Position numbers and translations under genes: made by a program | In this document: positions 1-7,600 of the stretch, in pieces | How positions within the stretch are numbered: position 1 is the first letter of the stretch | Layout of the letters: every line of letters starts with the position of its first letter | Notes under the pieces: generated by a model | Database searches by the model: none | Told to the model about the DNA's origin: nothing | What the model saw: only the letters and a program-made list of their open reading frames with translations | Assembly (NCBI GenBank): GCA_002449585.1 | Contig: DJXD01000083.1 | Coordinates: 1 to 14,377 of the forward strand | DNA: 14,377 bases | Direction: 5' to 3' | Origin: Ruminococcus sp. UBA7013 | Lineage (GTDB): Bacteria > Bacillota > Clostridia > Oscillospirales > Ruminococcaceae

Positions 1-22
1 TATAGGCGGGGGAGGATGTCAC
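1..22 (+). mobile_element. Right-end tip of an IS200/IS605-type element (left edge of window)
   Basis: Positions 4-23 (AGGCGGGGGAGGATGTCACG) are identical to the minus strand of 14320-14301 at the other end of the window, where a full hairpin is visible. Here only the 3' arm of that hairpin and the following AGGATGTCAC are present, because the rest of the element lies left of the window. G-rich hairpins of this kind followed by GATGTCAC are familiar right ends of tnpB-carrying IS200/IS605 elements; that family call is from memory. The exact junction is uncertain by about 2 bp, because both copies are followed by GC. On the other side the sequence becomes an interrupted flavoprotein gene. Confidence 0.7.
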
Positions 23-145
23 GCTGGCGAGTTCTTTTACTAAGATTGTAGATGTTTCCTCTATTCCATGGAGAAACGCCCAAGCCAATTTAATAGAATT
101 GCTTTTTTCTCCTTTTGGACTTCCGTTGATCAGCAAGATATTCAT
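23..145 (-). pseudogene. NADPH-dependent FMN reductase / flavodoxin-fold protein, N-terminal fragment cut by IS
   Basis: Reading the minus strand from the ATG at 145-143 gives 41 codons that open MNILLINGSPKGEKSNS, the classic beta-strand plus GSPKG phosphate-binding loop of NADPH-dependent FMN reductases and related flavodoxin-like proteins (normally about 150-200 residues). A GGAG ribosome binding site (CTCC on the plus strand at 154-157) sits 8 nt upstream of the start, and a consensus promoter lies behind it. After codon 41 the frame runs into the IS200/IS605-type end at about position 22, so only the N-terminus survives here and the gene is probably inactive. It follows the nifH operon on the same strand but has its own promoter. 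An electron-transfer role for the neighbouring reductase is conceivable but not shown. Confidence 0.72.
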
Positions 146-176
146 AAAATATGCTCCATTCTATCTGATTTTTTTA

Positions 177-206
177 ATTATAACATAGATTATGTTATTT
201 TGTCAA
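177..206 (-). promoter_or_regulatory. Consensus sigma-A promoter of the flavoprotein gene with embedded palindrome
   Basis: On the minus strand a perfect -35 TTGACA (201-206) and perfect -10 TATAAT (177-182) are separated by 18 bp. The -10 is preceded by TGT, an extended -10. The spacer and -10 contain a perfect 8-bp inverted repeat, ATAACATA-N3-TATGTTAT (180-187 and 191-198), placed where a repressor would block RNA polymerase. Confidence 0.75.
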
Positions 207-226
207 GTCTGCAATGATTTTTTATG

Positions 227-264
227 AAAAAATCCGCCCCCGGATCAGATCCGGGGACGAATTT
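227..264 (-). terminator. Rho-independent terminator after nifH
   Basis: Directly after the nifH stop codon the minus strand forms CCCCGGAT-CTG-ATCCGGGG (stem 256-249 and 245-238), followed by GCGGA and a run of T (232-227). The stem can be extended outward through AATTCG/CGGATT pairs with mismatches, so it may also work on the plus strand. It marks the end of the nifD1-K1-X1-B-H operon and separates it from the flavoprotein promoter. Confidence 0.85.
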
Positions 265-282
265 TTGTAGAGAAAGAAATTT

Positions 283-1137
283 TCAAATAGAATATTGATC
301 TTCCAATCCATCCAGCAAGCCGAATTCAAGCAGAATTTCCTCAAGGCGTTCCTGTGTGAGGGGCTTAGGAATGACGAACTGTGTATTTTCTTCGATTTTA
401 CGGGCAAGCTCCCGATATTCATCCGCCTGATGGGCTTCGGGTTTATATTCAATCACTGTTTTGCGGCGGATTTCTGCTCTTTGTACTTCATTATCACGAG
501 GCACGAAATGAATCAGCTGTGTACCAAGTTCCTGAGCAAATGCGGCAACAAGTTCCCGTTCTCTGTCTACTTTTCTACTATTGCAGATGATGCCGCCCAG
601 ACGCACACCGCCCTGACGGGCATAACGGGCAATTCCTTTTGAAATATTATTTGCTGCATATAAAGCCATCATTTCGCCGCTGGCAACGATATAAATCTCT
701 TTGGCTTTTCCTTCACGAATCGGCATTGCAAAACCGCCGCAGACAACATCCCCCAAGACATCATAGAAAACATAGTCAAGATCTTCTGTATAAGCTCCCA
801 GACGTTCCAGCAGGCCGATTGATGTAATAATACCACGTCCGGCACAACCAACACCCGGCTCAGGCCCTCCGGATTCTACACAACGTGTTCCTTTGTAGCC
901 TTCTTTCAGAATATCCTCCAGTTCAATATCTTCTCCAGATTCCCGGAGTGTATCTAATACGGTTTTCTGCGCTAATCCGCCGAGGAGCAGACGAGTAGAA
1001 TCGGCTTTTGGGTCGCATCCTACAACCATTACTTTATTTCCCCGTTCTACCAGTCCTGCGGTCAGATTCTGTGTCGTAGTAGATTTTCCAATACCGCCTT
1101 TTCCATAAATCGCAATCTGTCTAATTTCTTTAGCCAT
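283..1137 (-). CDS. nifH: NifH-like nitrogenase reductase (Fe protein)
   Basis: A 284-residue ATP-dependent electron donor of the NifH/BchL/CfbC superfamily. As a homodimer bridging one [4Fe-4S] cluster, it passes electrons to a NifDK-type partner. Visible hallmarks are the P-loop GKGGIGKST (residues 12-20), the CDPKAD switch I region (41-46), cluster ligands Cys98 (GVGCAGRG) and Cys133 (DVVCGGFAMP), and Arg101 at the site ADP-ribosylated in true NifH. The start ATG at 1137 has AAGGAG about 10 nt upstream. It is the last gene of the nifD1-K1-X1-B-H operon, 27 bp after nifB, and precedes a strong terminator. It is the only reductase gene in the window, so it presumably serves both DK pairs. 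The symbol reflects protein family only; a role in N2 fixation is unlikely from the partner subunits. Confidence 0.93.
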   Translation of the reverse strand: MAKEIRQIAIYGKGGIGKSTTTQNLTAGLVERGNKVMVVGCDPKADSTRLLLGGLAQKTVLDTLRESGEDIELEDILKEGYKGTRCVESGGPEPGVGCAGRGIITSIGLLERLGAYTEDLDYVFYDVLGDVVCGGFAMPIREGKAKEIYIVASGEMMALYAANNISKGIARYARQGGVRLGGIICNSRKVDRERELVAAFAQELGTQLIHFVPRDNEVQRAEIRRKTVIEYKPEAHQADEYRELARKIEENTQFVIPKPLTQERLEEILLEFGLLDGLEDQYSI

Positions 1138-1164
1138 AAATCATTAACTCCTTACTATTAATTA

Positions 1165-2040
1165 TTAACCATGTGAAAATGTATCTTTATGTGAGACACG
1201 GCTGAGCCAGATTTGATCACCATAATCTTTTTCACCTGGAACGCCGATTGCATCCGCACGGCATCGCTGACAATGCCGGAATACATCAATATATTTCTGA
1301 GCCCGTACTCTTGCGCCGTCAATCTGTGCACAGGTAGGGGCAGGATACTCTTTCAGCTCATGCTGTGGAATCAGAGGAATAATATTATAAATAGAAGCAC
1401 CTGCTTCTTTGACTGTTCTGGCAATTTCTTCAATATGCTGGTCATTGATGCCAATTACTAATACAGTATTGACTTTGATCGTAATGCCAGCGGCACTGAC
1501 TTTCCGGATGCCTTCCAGCTGATTCCGGATCAGAATTTCCGCTGCTTCTGTGCCGGTATAATGTACCCCATGCCAAAGAATCCCCCTGTTGAGCTTTGCC
1601 TCAATTTCTGGATCAACAGCATTCACAGTAACTGTCAAAGAATCAATATCAGCATCAATAATTTCCTGTGCTTTTTCAGAAAGCAAAAGGCCGTTTGTAC
1701 TCATGCATCTGACCAGATCCGGAAAATGCTTTTTAATCAGCCGGAAAGTTTCCAGTGCAGCATCAGAAGCCAGCGTATCACCAGGGCCCGCAATGCCAGC
1801 CACTTTGATTGCCGGGCATAATTCCAATGATTTTCTGATCACATCTATGGCTTCTTCCGGTTGGATCACAGTTGATGCCACACCCGGACGCTGTTCATAA
1901 TCATTGATTCGTCTGTCACAGAATCGACATTCAATATTGCATGTTGGACTGATTGGCAAATGAATTCTTCCGGTCTGTCCTTTTTTGCCTTTGGCATAGC
2001 AGGGATGTTTATCTGTTAATTCTTCGTAGGAGATTGCCAT
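1165..2040 (-). CDS. nifB: NifB-like radical SAM cofactor-biosynthesis protein
   Basis: A 291-residue radical SAM enzyme. NifB proteins fuse [4Fe-4S] units and insert carbide to make the 8Fe precursor (NifB-co) of nitrogenase cofactors. Seen here: HPCY near the N-terminus (residues 12-15), the radical SAM triad CNIECRFC (Cys34, Cys38, Cys41) followed by RRINDYEQRPGV as in NifB, AGIAGPGD for SAM binding, and a C-terminal HCQRCRADA motif (Cys257, Cys260). It lacks the C-terminal NifX domain that some NifB proteins carry, but a separate NifX-like gene lies just upstream. I chose the ATG at 2040 because GGAGG lies 7 nt before it. The in-frame ATG at 2055 would sit on top of that site. The gene overlaps the end of the upstream nifX-like gene by 25 bp. 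Its presence implies a complex Fe-S cofactor in the DK partner. Confidence 0.92.
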   Translation of the reverse strand: MAISYEELTDKHPCYAKGKKGQTGRIHLPISPTCNIECRFCDRRINDYEQRPGVASTVIQPEEAIDVIRKSLELCPAIKVAGIAGPGDTLASDAALETFRLIKKHFPDLVRCMSTNGLLLSEKAQEIIDADIDSLTVTVNAVDPEIEAKLNRGILWHGVHYTGTEAAEILIRNQLEGIRKVSAAGITIKVNTVLVIGINDQHIEEIARTVKEAGASIYNIIPLIPQHELKEYPAPTCAQIDGARVRAQKYIDVFRHCQRCRADAIGVPGEKDYGDQIWLSRVSHKDTFSHG

Positions 2041-2387
2041 AAATCCGCCTCCCATAATTTTTGATCAAAAATTTTTTGCAGAACAGGTTCAATCAGGAAT
2101 GGAGCTTCATAAACCGTCATTCCCCGGCTTTCCAGCCATGCAGAAGCCCCCTGCCCGATCTTGGCGACAAGAATCACCTGTATATCATGCAGGATTTTTA
2201 GAACAGTTTCAAAGCTCTGTTCCTGATGTTCATGTCCCTGACATACACGAGGTACATTCCGGGATTCCAGAAAATAGAATATATTTTCTTCCGTATCCAG
2301 TTCAACAATATGAAATCTTTCCGCATGTCCGAAATGCTGATTGATCACAATGCCATCTGTACTGGCAATTGCTATTCTGAATTTCAT
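2016..2387 (-). CDS. NifX/NafY-like dinitrogenase Fe-Mo cofactor family protein (copy 1)
   Basis: A 123-residue small protein of the NifX/NafY/NifB-C-terminal family (Pfam dinitrogenase iron-molybdenum cofactor). It starts MKFRIAIASTDGIVINQHFG, the typical first strand plus the GxxxNxHFGxxxxF motif; the family binds or ferries NifB-co or cofactor intermediates. KIGQGASAWL and EAPFLIEPVLQ are further family-like segments. A strong AGGAGGG lies about 9 nt before the ATG at 2387. It sits between nifK-like 1 (17 bp gap) and nifB (25 bp overlap), so it is translationally coupled to nifB. It is a clear relative of the larger NifX-DUF1858 protein at 8621-9145 but has no extra C-terminal domain. A cofactor-carrier role is inferred from family and position. 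Confidence 0.85.
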   Translation of the reverse strand: MKFRIAIASTDGIVINQHFGHAERFHIVELDTEENIFYFLESRNVPRVCQGHEHQEQSFETVLKILHDIQVILVAKIGQGASAWLESRGMTVYEAPFLIEPVLQKIFDQKLWEADLWQSPTKN

Positions 2388-2404
2388 ATTTGGATTCCCT
2401 CCTG

Positions 2405-3748
2405 TTATTTTCCGCCCACTGCTGCTGAATAAATTCGCTCCAGCAATGTAAATGCGCCCCGATAGCCGATATAGGTTTTATTAATTGTTACTTCTTCTGT
2501 TGTGGGAGGGCCTATTTCAATCAGCAGGCCATTTTTTTCACGGACTGCATCTGTTTCCCATGTTGTACCGAGAATCAGCGGCACACCTGAGCCGAAATCT
2601 GTTTCTCGAATTTTCTGTTCTGCAATATAGCCATCTTCAATAAATTCCGGTTCAATCGAAACGCCTTCAGCCAGATTCAAAAACTGTTCCCGGATGCTGT
2701 CACGATATTTTTCAGGCGGATTATCTGTAATAATCTGTCTGACTGGGATCATGCCGATCTGTGAGGAAAGATATTTTGTATAAGCCAGTGTATAGGCACT
2801 ATCCCCCACAACCGCAAACTGTGACGGCAATCCAAACCAGTATTCTGAAAAGAATTCAGCAAAATGCTCTAGGAAATAATAATATAATTCTGCTTCTTCT
2901 TTGATAAATGCCTCTGACTTTGCTGGATCAATTCCTGCAAATGCAACTACTTTTCTGATAAATGCAGTTGTGGCTTCTTCACCAATCGGAATTTCTGGGA
3001 TATGCAAAAATGGTTGATTATATTTTCTTTGTAAAAATTTCGCTGTTTTCAATCCTATCCATGGAGAAATCACAAGATTAAACTGTGCTTTCGGGATTTG
3101 TTTCCATTCTGCCGCACCGCCGCTCTGTGCACCGAACAGGATATTGACTTTCAAGCCAGCCGCTTTCAGAATTCTGACAATTTCTAAATAATCGCCCCGC
3201 CAGTTCTGATGAAAATACGGCACATCAAACCATAGATTTACAAGCCCCTGTTCTTTTTCGCCATCATAATCGCCGACATATTGATTTATAATAGCTTCAA
3301 TGACAATTTCATGACCTGTCAGATTTGTGCCCTTGAAACCACCTGTTTGTGCGGCAACGATCGGGAAACCCTGTTTCTGATATTTAGAAACCACACTTTC
3401 GACATTATCACCGATTAATTCACCAGAACAGCCTGTGAGAACAACAAAAAGATCACCATTCATAACTGCCAGTGAGGATTTAATCAAATCATCTAGCTTT
3501 TTTTCTCCGCCAAATACAATATCATTTTCTCCTACATTGGCACTAGGCACATTTCCGCCGCCTGCGCCTGCTGATCCTTGAAAGCCATTGTCAAAGCTCA
3601 GCAGAAAGAATTGTTTATACATACAGCCAGGGCCACAGTTCGCAATTGGCACAGCATTTTTGATGGCAGCGACTGTATAGGCCGCACCTACTGTGCAGCC
3701 ATAATGCGGATGTACAATTGTACCGCTTTTTGTCTTTGTTTTCGCCAT
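2405..3748 (-). CDS. NifK-like nitrogenase component 1 beta subunit (pair 1)
   Basis: A 447-residue member of the nitrogenase component 1 superfamily, the beta-type partner of the NifD-like protein encoded just upstream. Three cysteines fit the P-cluster ligands of NifK (Cys70/95/153 in the family): Cys18 (HYGC), Cys42 (CGPGCMYK) and Cys107 (VLTGCSGELIGD). Conserved segments include FGGEKKLDDLI, TGGFKGTN, LFGAQSGGAAEW and TDNPPEKYRD. I took the ATG at 3748, 2 bp after the nifD1 stop, with AGGTG a few bases upstream; a TTG two codons earlier (3754) would overlap the nifD1 stop by 4 bp and cannot be excluded. The N-terminus is much shorter than in true NifK (about 520 residues), as is usual for group IV nitrogenase-like beta subunits. 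It should assemble with NifD-like 1 as an alpha2beta2 reductase. Confidence 0.88.
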   Translation of the reverse strand: MAKTKTKSGTIVHPHYGCTVGAAYTVAAIKNAVPIANCGPGCMYKQFFLLSFDNGFQGSAGAGGGNVPSANVGENDIVFGGEKKLDDLIKSSLAVMNGDLFVVLTGCSGELIGDNVESVVSKYQKQGFPIVAAQTGGFKGTNLTGHEIVIEAIINQYVGDYDGEKEQGLVNLWFDVPYFHQNWRGDYLEIVRILKAAGLKVNILFGAQSGGAAEWKQIPKAQFNLVISPWIGLKTAKFLQRKYNQPFLHIPEIPIGEEATTAFIRKVVAFAGIDPAKSEAFIKEEAELYYYFLEHFAEFFSEYWFGLPSQFAVVGDSAYTLAYTKYLSSQIGMIPVRQIITDNPPEKYRDSIREQFLNLAEGVSIEPEFIEDGYIAEQKIRETDFGSGVPLILGTTWETDAVREKNGLLIEIGPPTTEEVTINKTYIGYRGAFTLLERIYSAAVGGK

Positions 3749-3750
3749 GA

Positions 3751-5319
3751 TCAAGCACCTGCCTTTTCTTTCAGCACTTCATCCAAAATTTCAGGATTTC
3801 TGGATAAGATAAATGGATCTTCTTGTGATTGCCACCAATCAGAATAGGGAAGACTCACATGTCTTTGCAAAACTTGATTAAATCTCTTTCTTGCCAGAAT
3901 ATCCAGCAAAATCTCACCTGTTCGAATCATGCCGTCATAGCCTACCGGAATATGTTCATCTCCCATTGCAAGAGCCGGAATTCCTAATTTAGCCGCTTCT
4001 GGTGCAAGTCCCTGATGCCGGATAATTACAAAATCTGTCTGCACTCTCCGGAATACCTGCGGCAATTGATAGGCCTGTGTTTTGCTGACTGTGAAATATG
4101 GCACATCTCCATAATGATCTACTAAATATTTTAGCGTATTCTGATGTTCTGCGCCACTATCATAGACCGGATCATGATGAAATACAATAGAGCCTTGCAC
4201 TTCAATTCCCAATTCACGAAGTACAGAAATCAATCCATGTGAATAGGATGAACCTGTCATCACGAATCCTTTCACGCCTTTGAATTTTTCACGTAGCTCC
4301 AGAATTTTCGGCATTACTCTTTCATGTTCTGATTTAATATATGCCTCTGTCTCTTCTTCTTTATGAACAATTTTTCCGATCGCTCTGAACCATTCATCCG
4401 TTGCTGCGAATCCATAAGGTTGAGGGGCATCAATCTGCGGTACACCGAAATGCTGTTCCAGCACTGTAGACATATAAGATCCCAGTGTATGGCAGAATGT
4501 CGCTGTTGCGGCGGCTTCACTTGCCTGTGCCAGCTCATCATAACTTGCTGTATCAATCATATAATTCACTCGAAGACCTAAAGGCTTGAGCATATCTGTA
4601 AAATAATCAGATCCCCACAAAGCGACAATATTAATTAAATCGGGCTGCTTTACGGGATTACGCTTTACAATCTGCCGGGCAACGCCATGCTGAGAAATAT
4701 CAAAACCAGTGCTCCAATGTTTAGAGCGAAATCCTTCACAATGCAGCGGAACGACTGGAACACCAACCTCCGGCTCCATTTCTTCGGCGATACTGTCAAT
4801 ATCTTCGCCGATAATAGCCGTTGAGCAGCTCATGGAAATAAAAATTGCTTTTGCATTGAAACGCTCTTTTGCTTCCCGGATTGCCTGCCGGAGCTTATCG
4901 CTTGCCCCAAATACCATATCTTTTTCTAGCAGATTTGTACAGAAAATCTGTAAATTCTGCACGGGCTTATGGCGGCGGGCAAGTCCTAATTTAAATGCCA
5001 GATTAAACCAGGCATTATCTGCGGCGCATCCGATAGGAGAATGCTGAATCAGAATGCAGTCTGTCAGATTGCCAATTTGGCACTCTACAATTGCATTTGC
5101 GCACATCGTTTGCTGATTGAATGGCGTATTCAGCTCACAAAGCCGGCAGGCTTTTCCGCCATTTCCAGGACAGACATTTCCACGCTTTTTTTCCTTTCTG
5201 GCATCATAATCAGATTCTGTCACAAGATCAGATGCTTTGCCGTCCCATGCAATAATAGTTCCCAGACGCATCTCACGATTTTCAACGCTGGACATTTCCA
5301 GATTAATTTTCTTTGCCAT
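3751..5319 (-). CDS. NifD-like nitrogenase component 1 alpha subunit (pair 1)
   Basis: A 522-residue NifD-like alpha subunit, expected to carry the active-site cofactor. Candidate P-cluster ligands are Cys80 (VECQ), Cys98 (SPIGC) and Cys165 (SMSC). Cys276 (FCHTLGSYM) aligns by eye with the cofactor ligand Cys275 of NifD, and His456 (GDEHIPVGYDG) is a candidate for His442. In the CEGFR segment (194-198) the residues matching Gln191 and His195 are Trp202 and Phe206, which argues against N2 reduction. An extra N-terminal cysteine group (Cys50, 58, 61, 73) could hold another Fe-S cluster. The start at 5319 has GGAAGGA about 7 nt upstream. It is the first gene of its operon, 130 bp behind the cysteine synthase-type gene, with its own promoter and a shared LysR-type site. 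The substrate is unknown; sulfur-compound reduction is inferred from the neighbours. Confidence 0.9.
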   Translation of the reverse strand: MAKKINLEMSSVENREMRLGTIIAWDGKASDLVTESDYDARKEKKRGNVCPGNGGKACRLCELNTPFNQQTMCANAIVECQIGNLTDCILIQHSPIGCAADNAWFNLAFKLGLARRHKPVQNLQIFCTNLLEKDMVFGASDKLRQAIREAKERFNAKAIFISMSCSTAIIGEDIDSIAEEMEPEVGVPVVPLHCEGFRSKHWSTGFDISQHGVARQIVKRNPVKQPDLINIVALWGSDYFTDMLKPLGLRVNYMIDTASYDELAQASEAAATATFCHTLGSYMSTVLEQHFGVPQIDAPQPYGFAATDEWFRAIGKIVHKEEETEAYIKSEHERVMPKILELREKFKGVKGFVMTGSSYSHGLISVLRELGIEVQGSIVFHHDPVYDSGAEHQNTLKYLVDHYGDVPYFTVSKTQAYQLPQVFRRVQTDFVIIRHQGLAPEAAKLGIPALAMGDEHIPVGYDGMIRTGEILLDILARKRFNQVLQRHVSLPYSDWWQSQEDPFILSRNPEILDEVLKEKAGA

Positions 5320-5376
5320 ACTTTCATCCTTCCTGATGTTATTTACCTATTATTTTTATATGTTTGATATGTTATT

Positions 5377-5406
5377 AGTATAGCATAGATTGATAGATTT
5401 GTCCAA
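5377..5406 (-). promoter_or_regulatory. Promoter of the nifD1-K1-X1-B-H operon
   Basis: On the minus strand, -35 TTGGAC (5401-5406) and extended -10 TGC-TATACT (5377-5382) are 18 bp apart; reading the -35 one base later as TGGACA gives 17 bp. The CTGTATTGGACAAAT around the -35 is identical in the metY promoter. The predicted leader of about 50 nt to the ATG at 5319 shows no riboswitch-like structure. Confidence 0.75.
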
Positions 5407-5417
5407 TACAGATTTAT

Positions 5418-5446
5418 GAGAATGCATTATCATTTTTTTTGATAAC
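5418..5446 (-). promoter_or_regulatory. Predicted LysR-type activator site, nifD1 operon
   Basis: Reading the minus strand, GTTATC-N9-GATAATGCATTCTC lies 11 bp upstream of the -35. ATC-N9-GAT is the classical LysR-family dyad, and the overlapping GATAATGCATTCTC is itself almost palindromic. The same 29-bp block occurs before nifD2 (12107-12135) and metY (13502-13530). It begins only 3 bp after the stop codon of the upstream gene. Confidence 0.65.
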
Positions 5447-5448
5447 CG

Positions 5449-6360
5449 TTAATCATATAAGTGTTCGCTGAAATAACGATCTCCTCTATCTGGGAAGACT
5501 GCAACAATATTTCCTTTTGCGCCGGATGCAATCAGTTTTAAAGCTGCTGCTGCGGCTGCGCCAGAAGAAGAACCGGCAAAAATGCCTTCTTGTGATGCAA
5601 GAGCTTTCACCTGTGCAAAGGCTTCCTGATCATTGATTTTGATCACATCATCAATCAAAGACATATCTAATGTTTCCGCAATAAAATCATTTCCAATGCC
5701 TTCGATATTATAATCAAAATGCGCTCCGCCGCCGATGGTTGAGCCTTCTGGATCAGCAAGAATGCCTTTGATATTGGGATTCTGCTCTTTCAGATATCGA
5801 AGAATGCCCGTCACTGTGCCGCCGCTTCCTGCTCCGGCGACAAGATAATGAATTTGGCCGTCCAGTGCTTCATAGATTTCCTTGCCTGTGGTTTCATAAT
5901 GCGCCAACGGATTACTTTGATTTGTGAATTGATCCAGCGTCACAGCATCGGGGATTTCTTTTATCAGCTCTTCGGCTTTCCGTTCTGCACCGAGCATTCC
6001 CAATTCTCTTGGCGTATTAATCACTTCCGCACCCAATGCACGGAGTAATGTCTGTTTTTCAGCAGAAAATTTTGTGGGCACAACAAAAATCAGATGATAG
6101 CCTCTATGCAATGCGGCAAAAGCAATTCCAAGACCAGTATTTCCAGCTGTCCCTACTACGATCGTTCCGCCTGGATGCAATAGGCCTTTTTGTTCCGCAT
6201 CCCGGATCATATAAAGCCCTGTTCTGTCCTTGACACTTCCGGAAGGATTCCACAGCTCCAGCTTTGCAAATAAATTTACATCTTTCTGATTAACAAAATA
6301 CTGTAATCTGACAAGAGGGGTATTCCCAATTAAATCCTGCATAGAATCATAGTAATGCAT
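5449..6360 (-). CDS. mccA: PLP-dependent cysteine synthase / O-acetylserine-dependent cystathionine beta-synthase (MccA type)
   Basis: A 303-residue fold-type II PLP enzyme. Seen are DLIGNTPLV (9-17), the PLP lysine in PSGSVKDR (Lys44), the phosphate/substrate loop TAGNTG (71-76), GAGSGGT and GSSSGAA. The TAGNTG loop in place of the TSGNTG of classical CysK, and the neighbouring cystathionine gamma-lyase, match Bacillus MccA, which joins homocysteine to O-acetylserine to make cystathionine; cysteine synthase activity remains possible. I took the ATG at 6360, 1 bp after the mccB stop, with GAGG about 9 nt upstream. A longer reading from 6426 would overlap mccB and add 22 residues foreign to the family. 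Together with MccB it forms a reverse transsulfuration pair. No terminator is seen after it, so unit 2 might read into the nifD1 operon. Confidence 0.85.
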   Translation of the reverse strand: MHYYDSMQDLIGNTPLVRLQYFVNQKDVNLFAKLELWNPSGSVKDRTGLYMIRDAEQKGLLHPGGTIVVGTAGNTGLGIAFAALHRGYHLIFVVPTKFSAEKQTLLRALGAEVINTPRELGMLGAERKAEELIKEIPDAVTLDQFTNQSNPLAHYETTGKEIYEALDGQIHYLVAGAGSGGTVTGILRYLKEQNPNIKGILADPEGSTIGGGAHFDYNIEGIGNDFIAETLDMSLIDDVIKINDQEAFAQVKALASQEGIFAGSSSGAAAAAALKLIASGAKGNIVAVFPDRGDRYFSEHLYD

Positions 6361-6361
6361 A

Positions 6362-7522
6362 TTACATGACCTCGCTTTCTGCAATTGCCTGCTGTAAATC
6401 AGCAATAATATCTTCAATTTCTTCAATGCCGACAGATAATCTGATTAATCCGTCAGTAATGCCAACCTGCTTCCGGATATCTGCCGGAATAGATGCATGT
6501 GTCATGGTGGATGGATGGCAGATTAATGACTCCACACCGCCAAGACTTTCAGCCAGCATAATTAATTTCAGGCTTTCAAAAAATTTTTGAATATCATAAT
6601 TTTCATAGAGTTCAAAAGAAATCATAACGCCGCCATTTCTAGCCTGTTTCTGATTGACAGAATAACCCTGACTTTCTTTTAATCCGGGATAATATACCTG
6701 CTTCACAGCTTTATGCGCTTTCAGAAAAGCCGCCGTTTTTTCCGCATTCTGCACATGTCTGTCCATCCGGACACCTAATGTCTTGATCCCACGGATTAAT
6801 AAAAAAGAATCAAATGGCGGAAGAACCCCTCCGGTTGAATTCTGAATAAAAGCGATTTTTTCAGCAAGCTCTTTGGTAGATACGACAGCTAATCCTGCTA
6901 CAACATCAGAATGCCCACCAAGATATTTCGTAGCACTATGAACAACAATGTCTGCCCCTAATGTCAGCGGCTTTTGCAGATAGGGGGTCATGAATGTATT
7001 ATCCACAATCACAAGCAGATCATGCTGATGGGAAATAGCAGAAATGGCTTGAATATCTGTGACTGTCATAAGCGGATTCGCTGGACTTTCAATAATAACT
7101 GCTTTTACATCCGGAGTGATTTCCTGTTCAAATGCATTCAGATCGGCAGTATTTGCGATTGTATAATAAATCTGAAAATGCTGGAATATTTTATCAAGAA
7201 CCCGGAACGTTCCGCCATAGACATTGCTAGAGATCAAAACTCTGTCGCCGCTATGCAGAAGACTAAGAACAGCCGTAATAGCTGCCATCCCGGAAGCAAA
7301 TGCAAATCCGGCATAGCCTTCTTCCAGTTCTGCAATCAATGCTTCCAAGGCTTCTCTTGTGGGATTACCAGTTCTGGTATATTCATATCCACGCATTTTT
7401 CCAAGTCCGTCCTGCTGATAAGTGGATGTCTGATAAATCGGCACATTGACTGCACCTGTACGGGCATCTGTAGAAATACCGCCATGAATCAGCGCAGTAT
7501 TGATATTTTTAAATTTGCTCAT
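6362..7522 (-). CDS. mccB: Cystathionine gamma-lyase / trans-sulfuration PLP enzyme (MccB type)
   Basis: A 386-residue fold-type I PLP enzyme of the Cys/Met metabolism family. Hallmarks are VPIYQTSTYQQ (27-37), the YEYTRTGNPTR substrate/PLP region (46-56), FASGMAAI (75-82), DNTFMTPY (174-181) and the PLP lysine in HSATKYLGGHSD (Lys199). Its order with the downstream MccA-type gene and the N-terminal LIHGGISTDARTGAV resemble Bacillus MccB, which splits cystathionine or homocysteine to give cysteine or sulfide. Cystathionine gamma-synthase activity (MetI type) cannot be excluded from sequence alone. The start ATG at 7522 has AGGAGGA about 9 nt upstream. The gene is preceded by a short Cys-Cys leader peptide and a terminator-like hairpin, suggesting attenuation separate from the upstream nif-like genes. 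Confidence 0.88.
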   Translation of the reverse strand: MSKFKNINTALIHGGISTDARTGAVNVPIYQTSTYQQDGLGKMRGYEYTRTGNPTREALEALIAELEEGYAGFAFASGMAAITAVLSLLHSGDRVLISSNVYGGTFRVLDKIFQHFQIYYTIANTADLNAFEQEITPDVKAVIIESPANPLMTVTDIQAISAISHQHDLLVIVDNTFMTPYLQKPLTLGADIVVHSATKYLGGHSDVVAGLAVVSTKELAEKIAFIQNSTGGVLPPFDSFLLIRGIKTLGVRMDRHVQNAEKTAAFLKAHKAVKQVYYPGLKESQGYSVNQKQARNGGVMISFELYENYDIQKFFESLKLIMLAESLGGVESLICHPSTMTHASIPADIRKQVGITDGLIRLSVGIEEIEDIIADLQQAIAESEVM

Positions 7523-7540
7523 GATAAATTCCTCCTGTAT

Positions 7541-7581
7541 ATAAAATAAAGCAGAGAACGCAGAAAGACTGCATTCTCTGC
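7541..7581 (-). terminator. Attenuator-type intrinsic terminator upstream of mccB
   Basis: On the minus strand GCAGAGAATGCAG-TCTTT-CTGCGTTCTCTGC forms a 13-bp stem (one G-U pair) with a 5-nt loop (7581-7551), followed by TTTATTTTAT (7550-7541). It lies 20 nt after the leader-peptide stop and 19 nt before the mccB start, between genes on the same strand. It may attenuate mccB-mccA or simply end the lysR-containing transcript; the leader peptide favours attenuation. Confidence 0.75.
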
Positions 7582-7600
7582 ATATATGCGCCTGTGCGCT

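Noticed and set aside
283..5319. A genuine nitrogen-fixation (nif) operon
   Set aside because: No NifE, NifN or NifV, short beta subunits, and Trp/Phe where Gln191/His195 of NifD are expected; the neighbours are sulfur genes.
5320..5400. SAM riboswitch or T-box in the leaders of the nif-like operons or metY
   Set aside because: The predicted leaders are only about 30-65 nt and show no S-box or T-box motifs or matching stems.
6361..6426. Longer N-terminus of the MccA-type gene from 6426
   Set aside because: The 22 added residues lie within mccB, have no resemblance to the family, and the ATG at 6360 has a usable ribosome binding site and begins the conserved DLIGNTPLV region.
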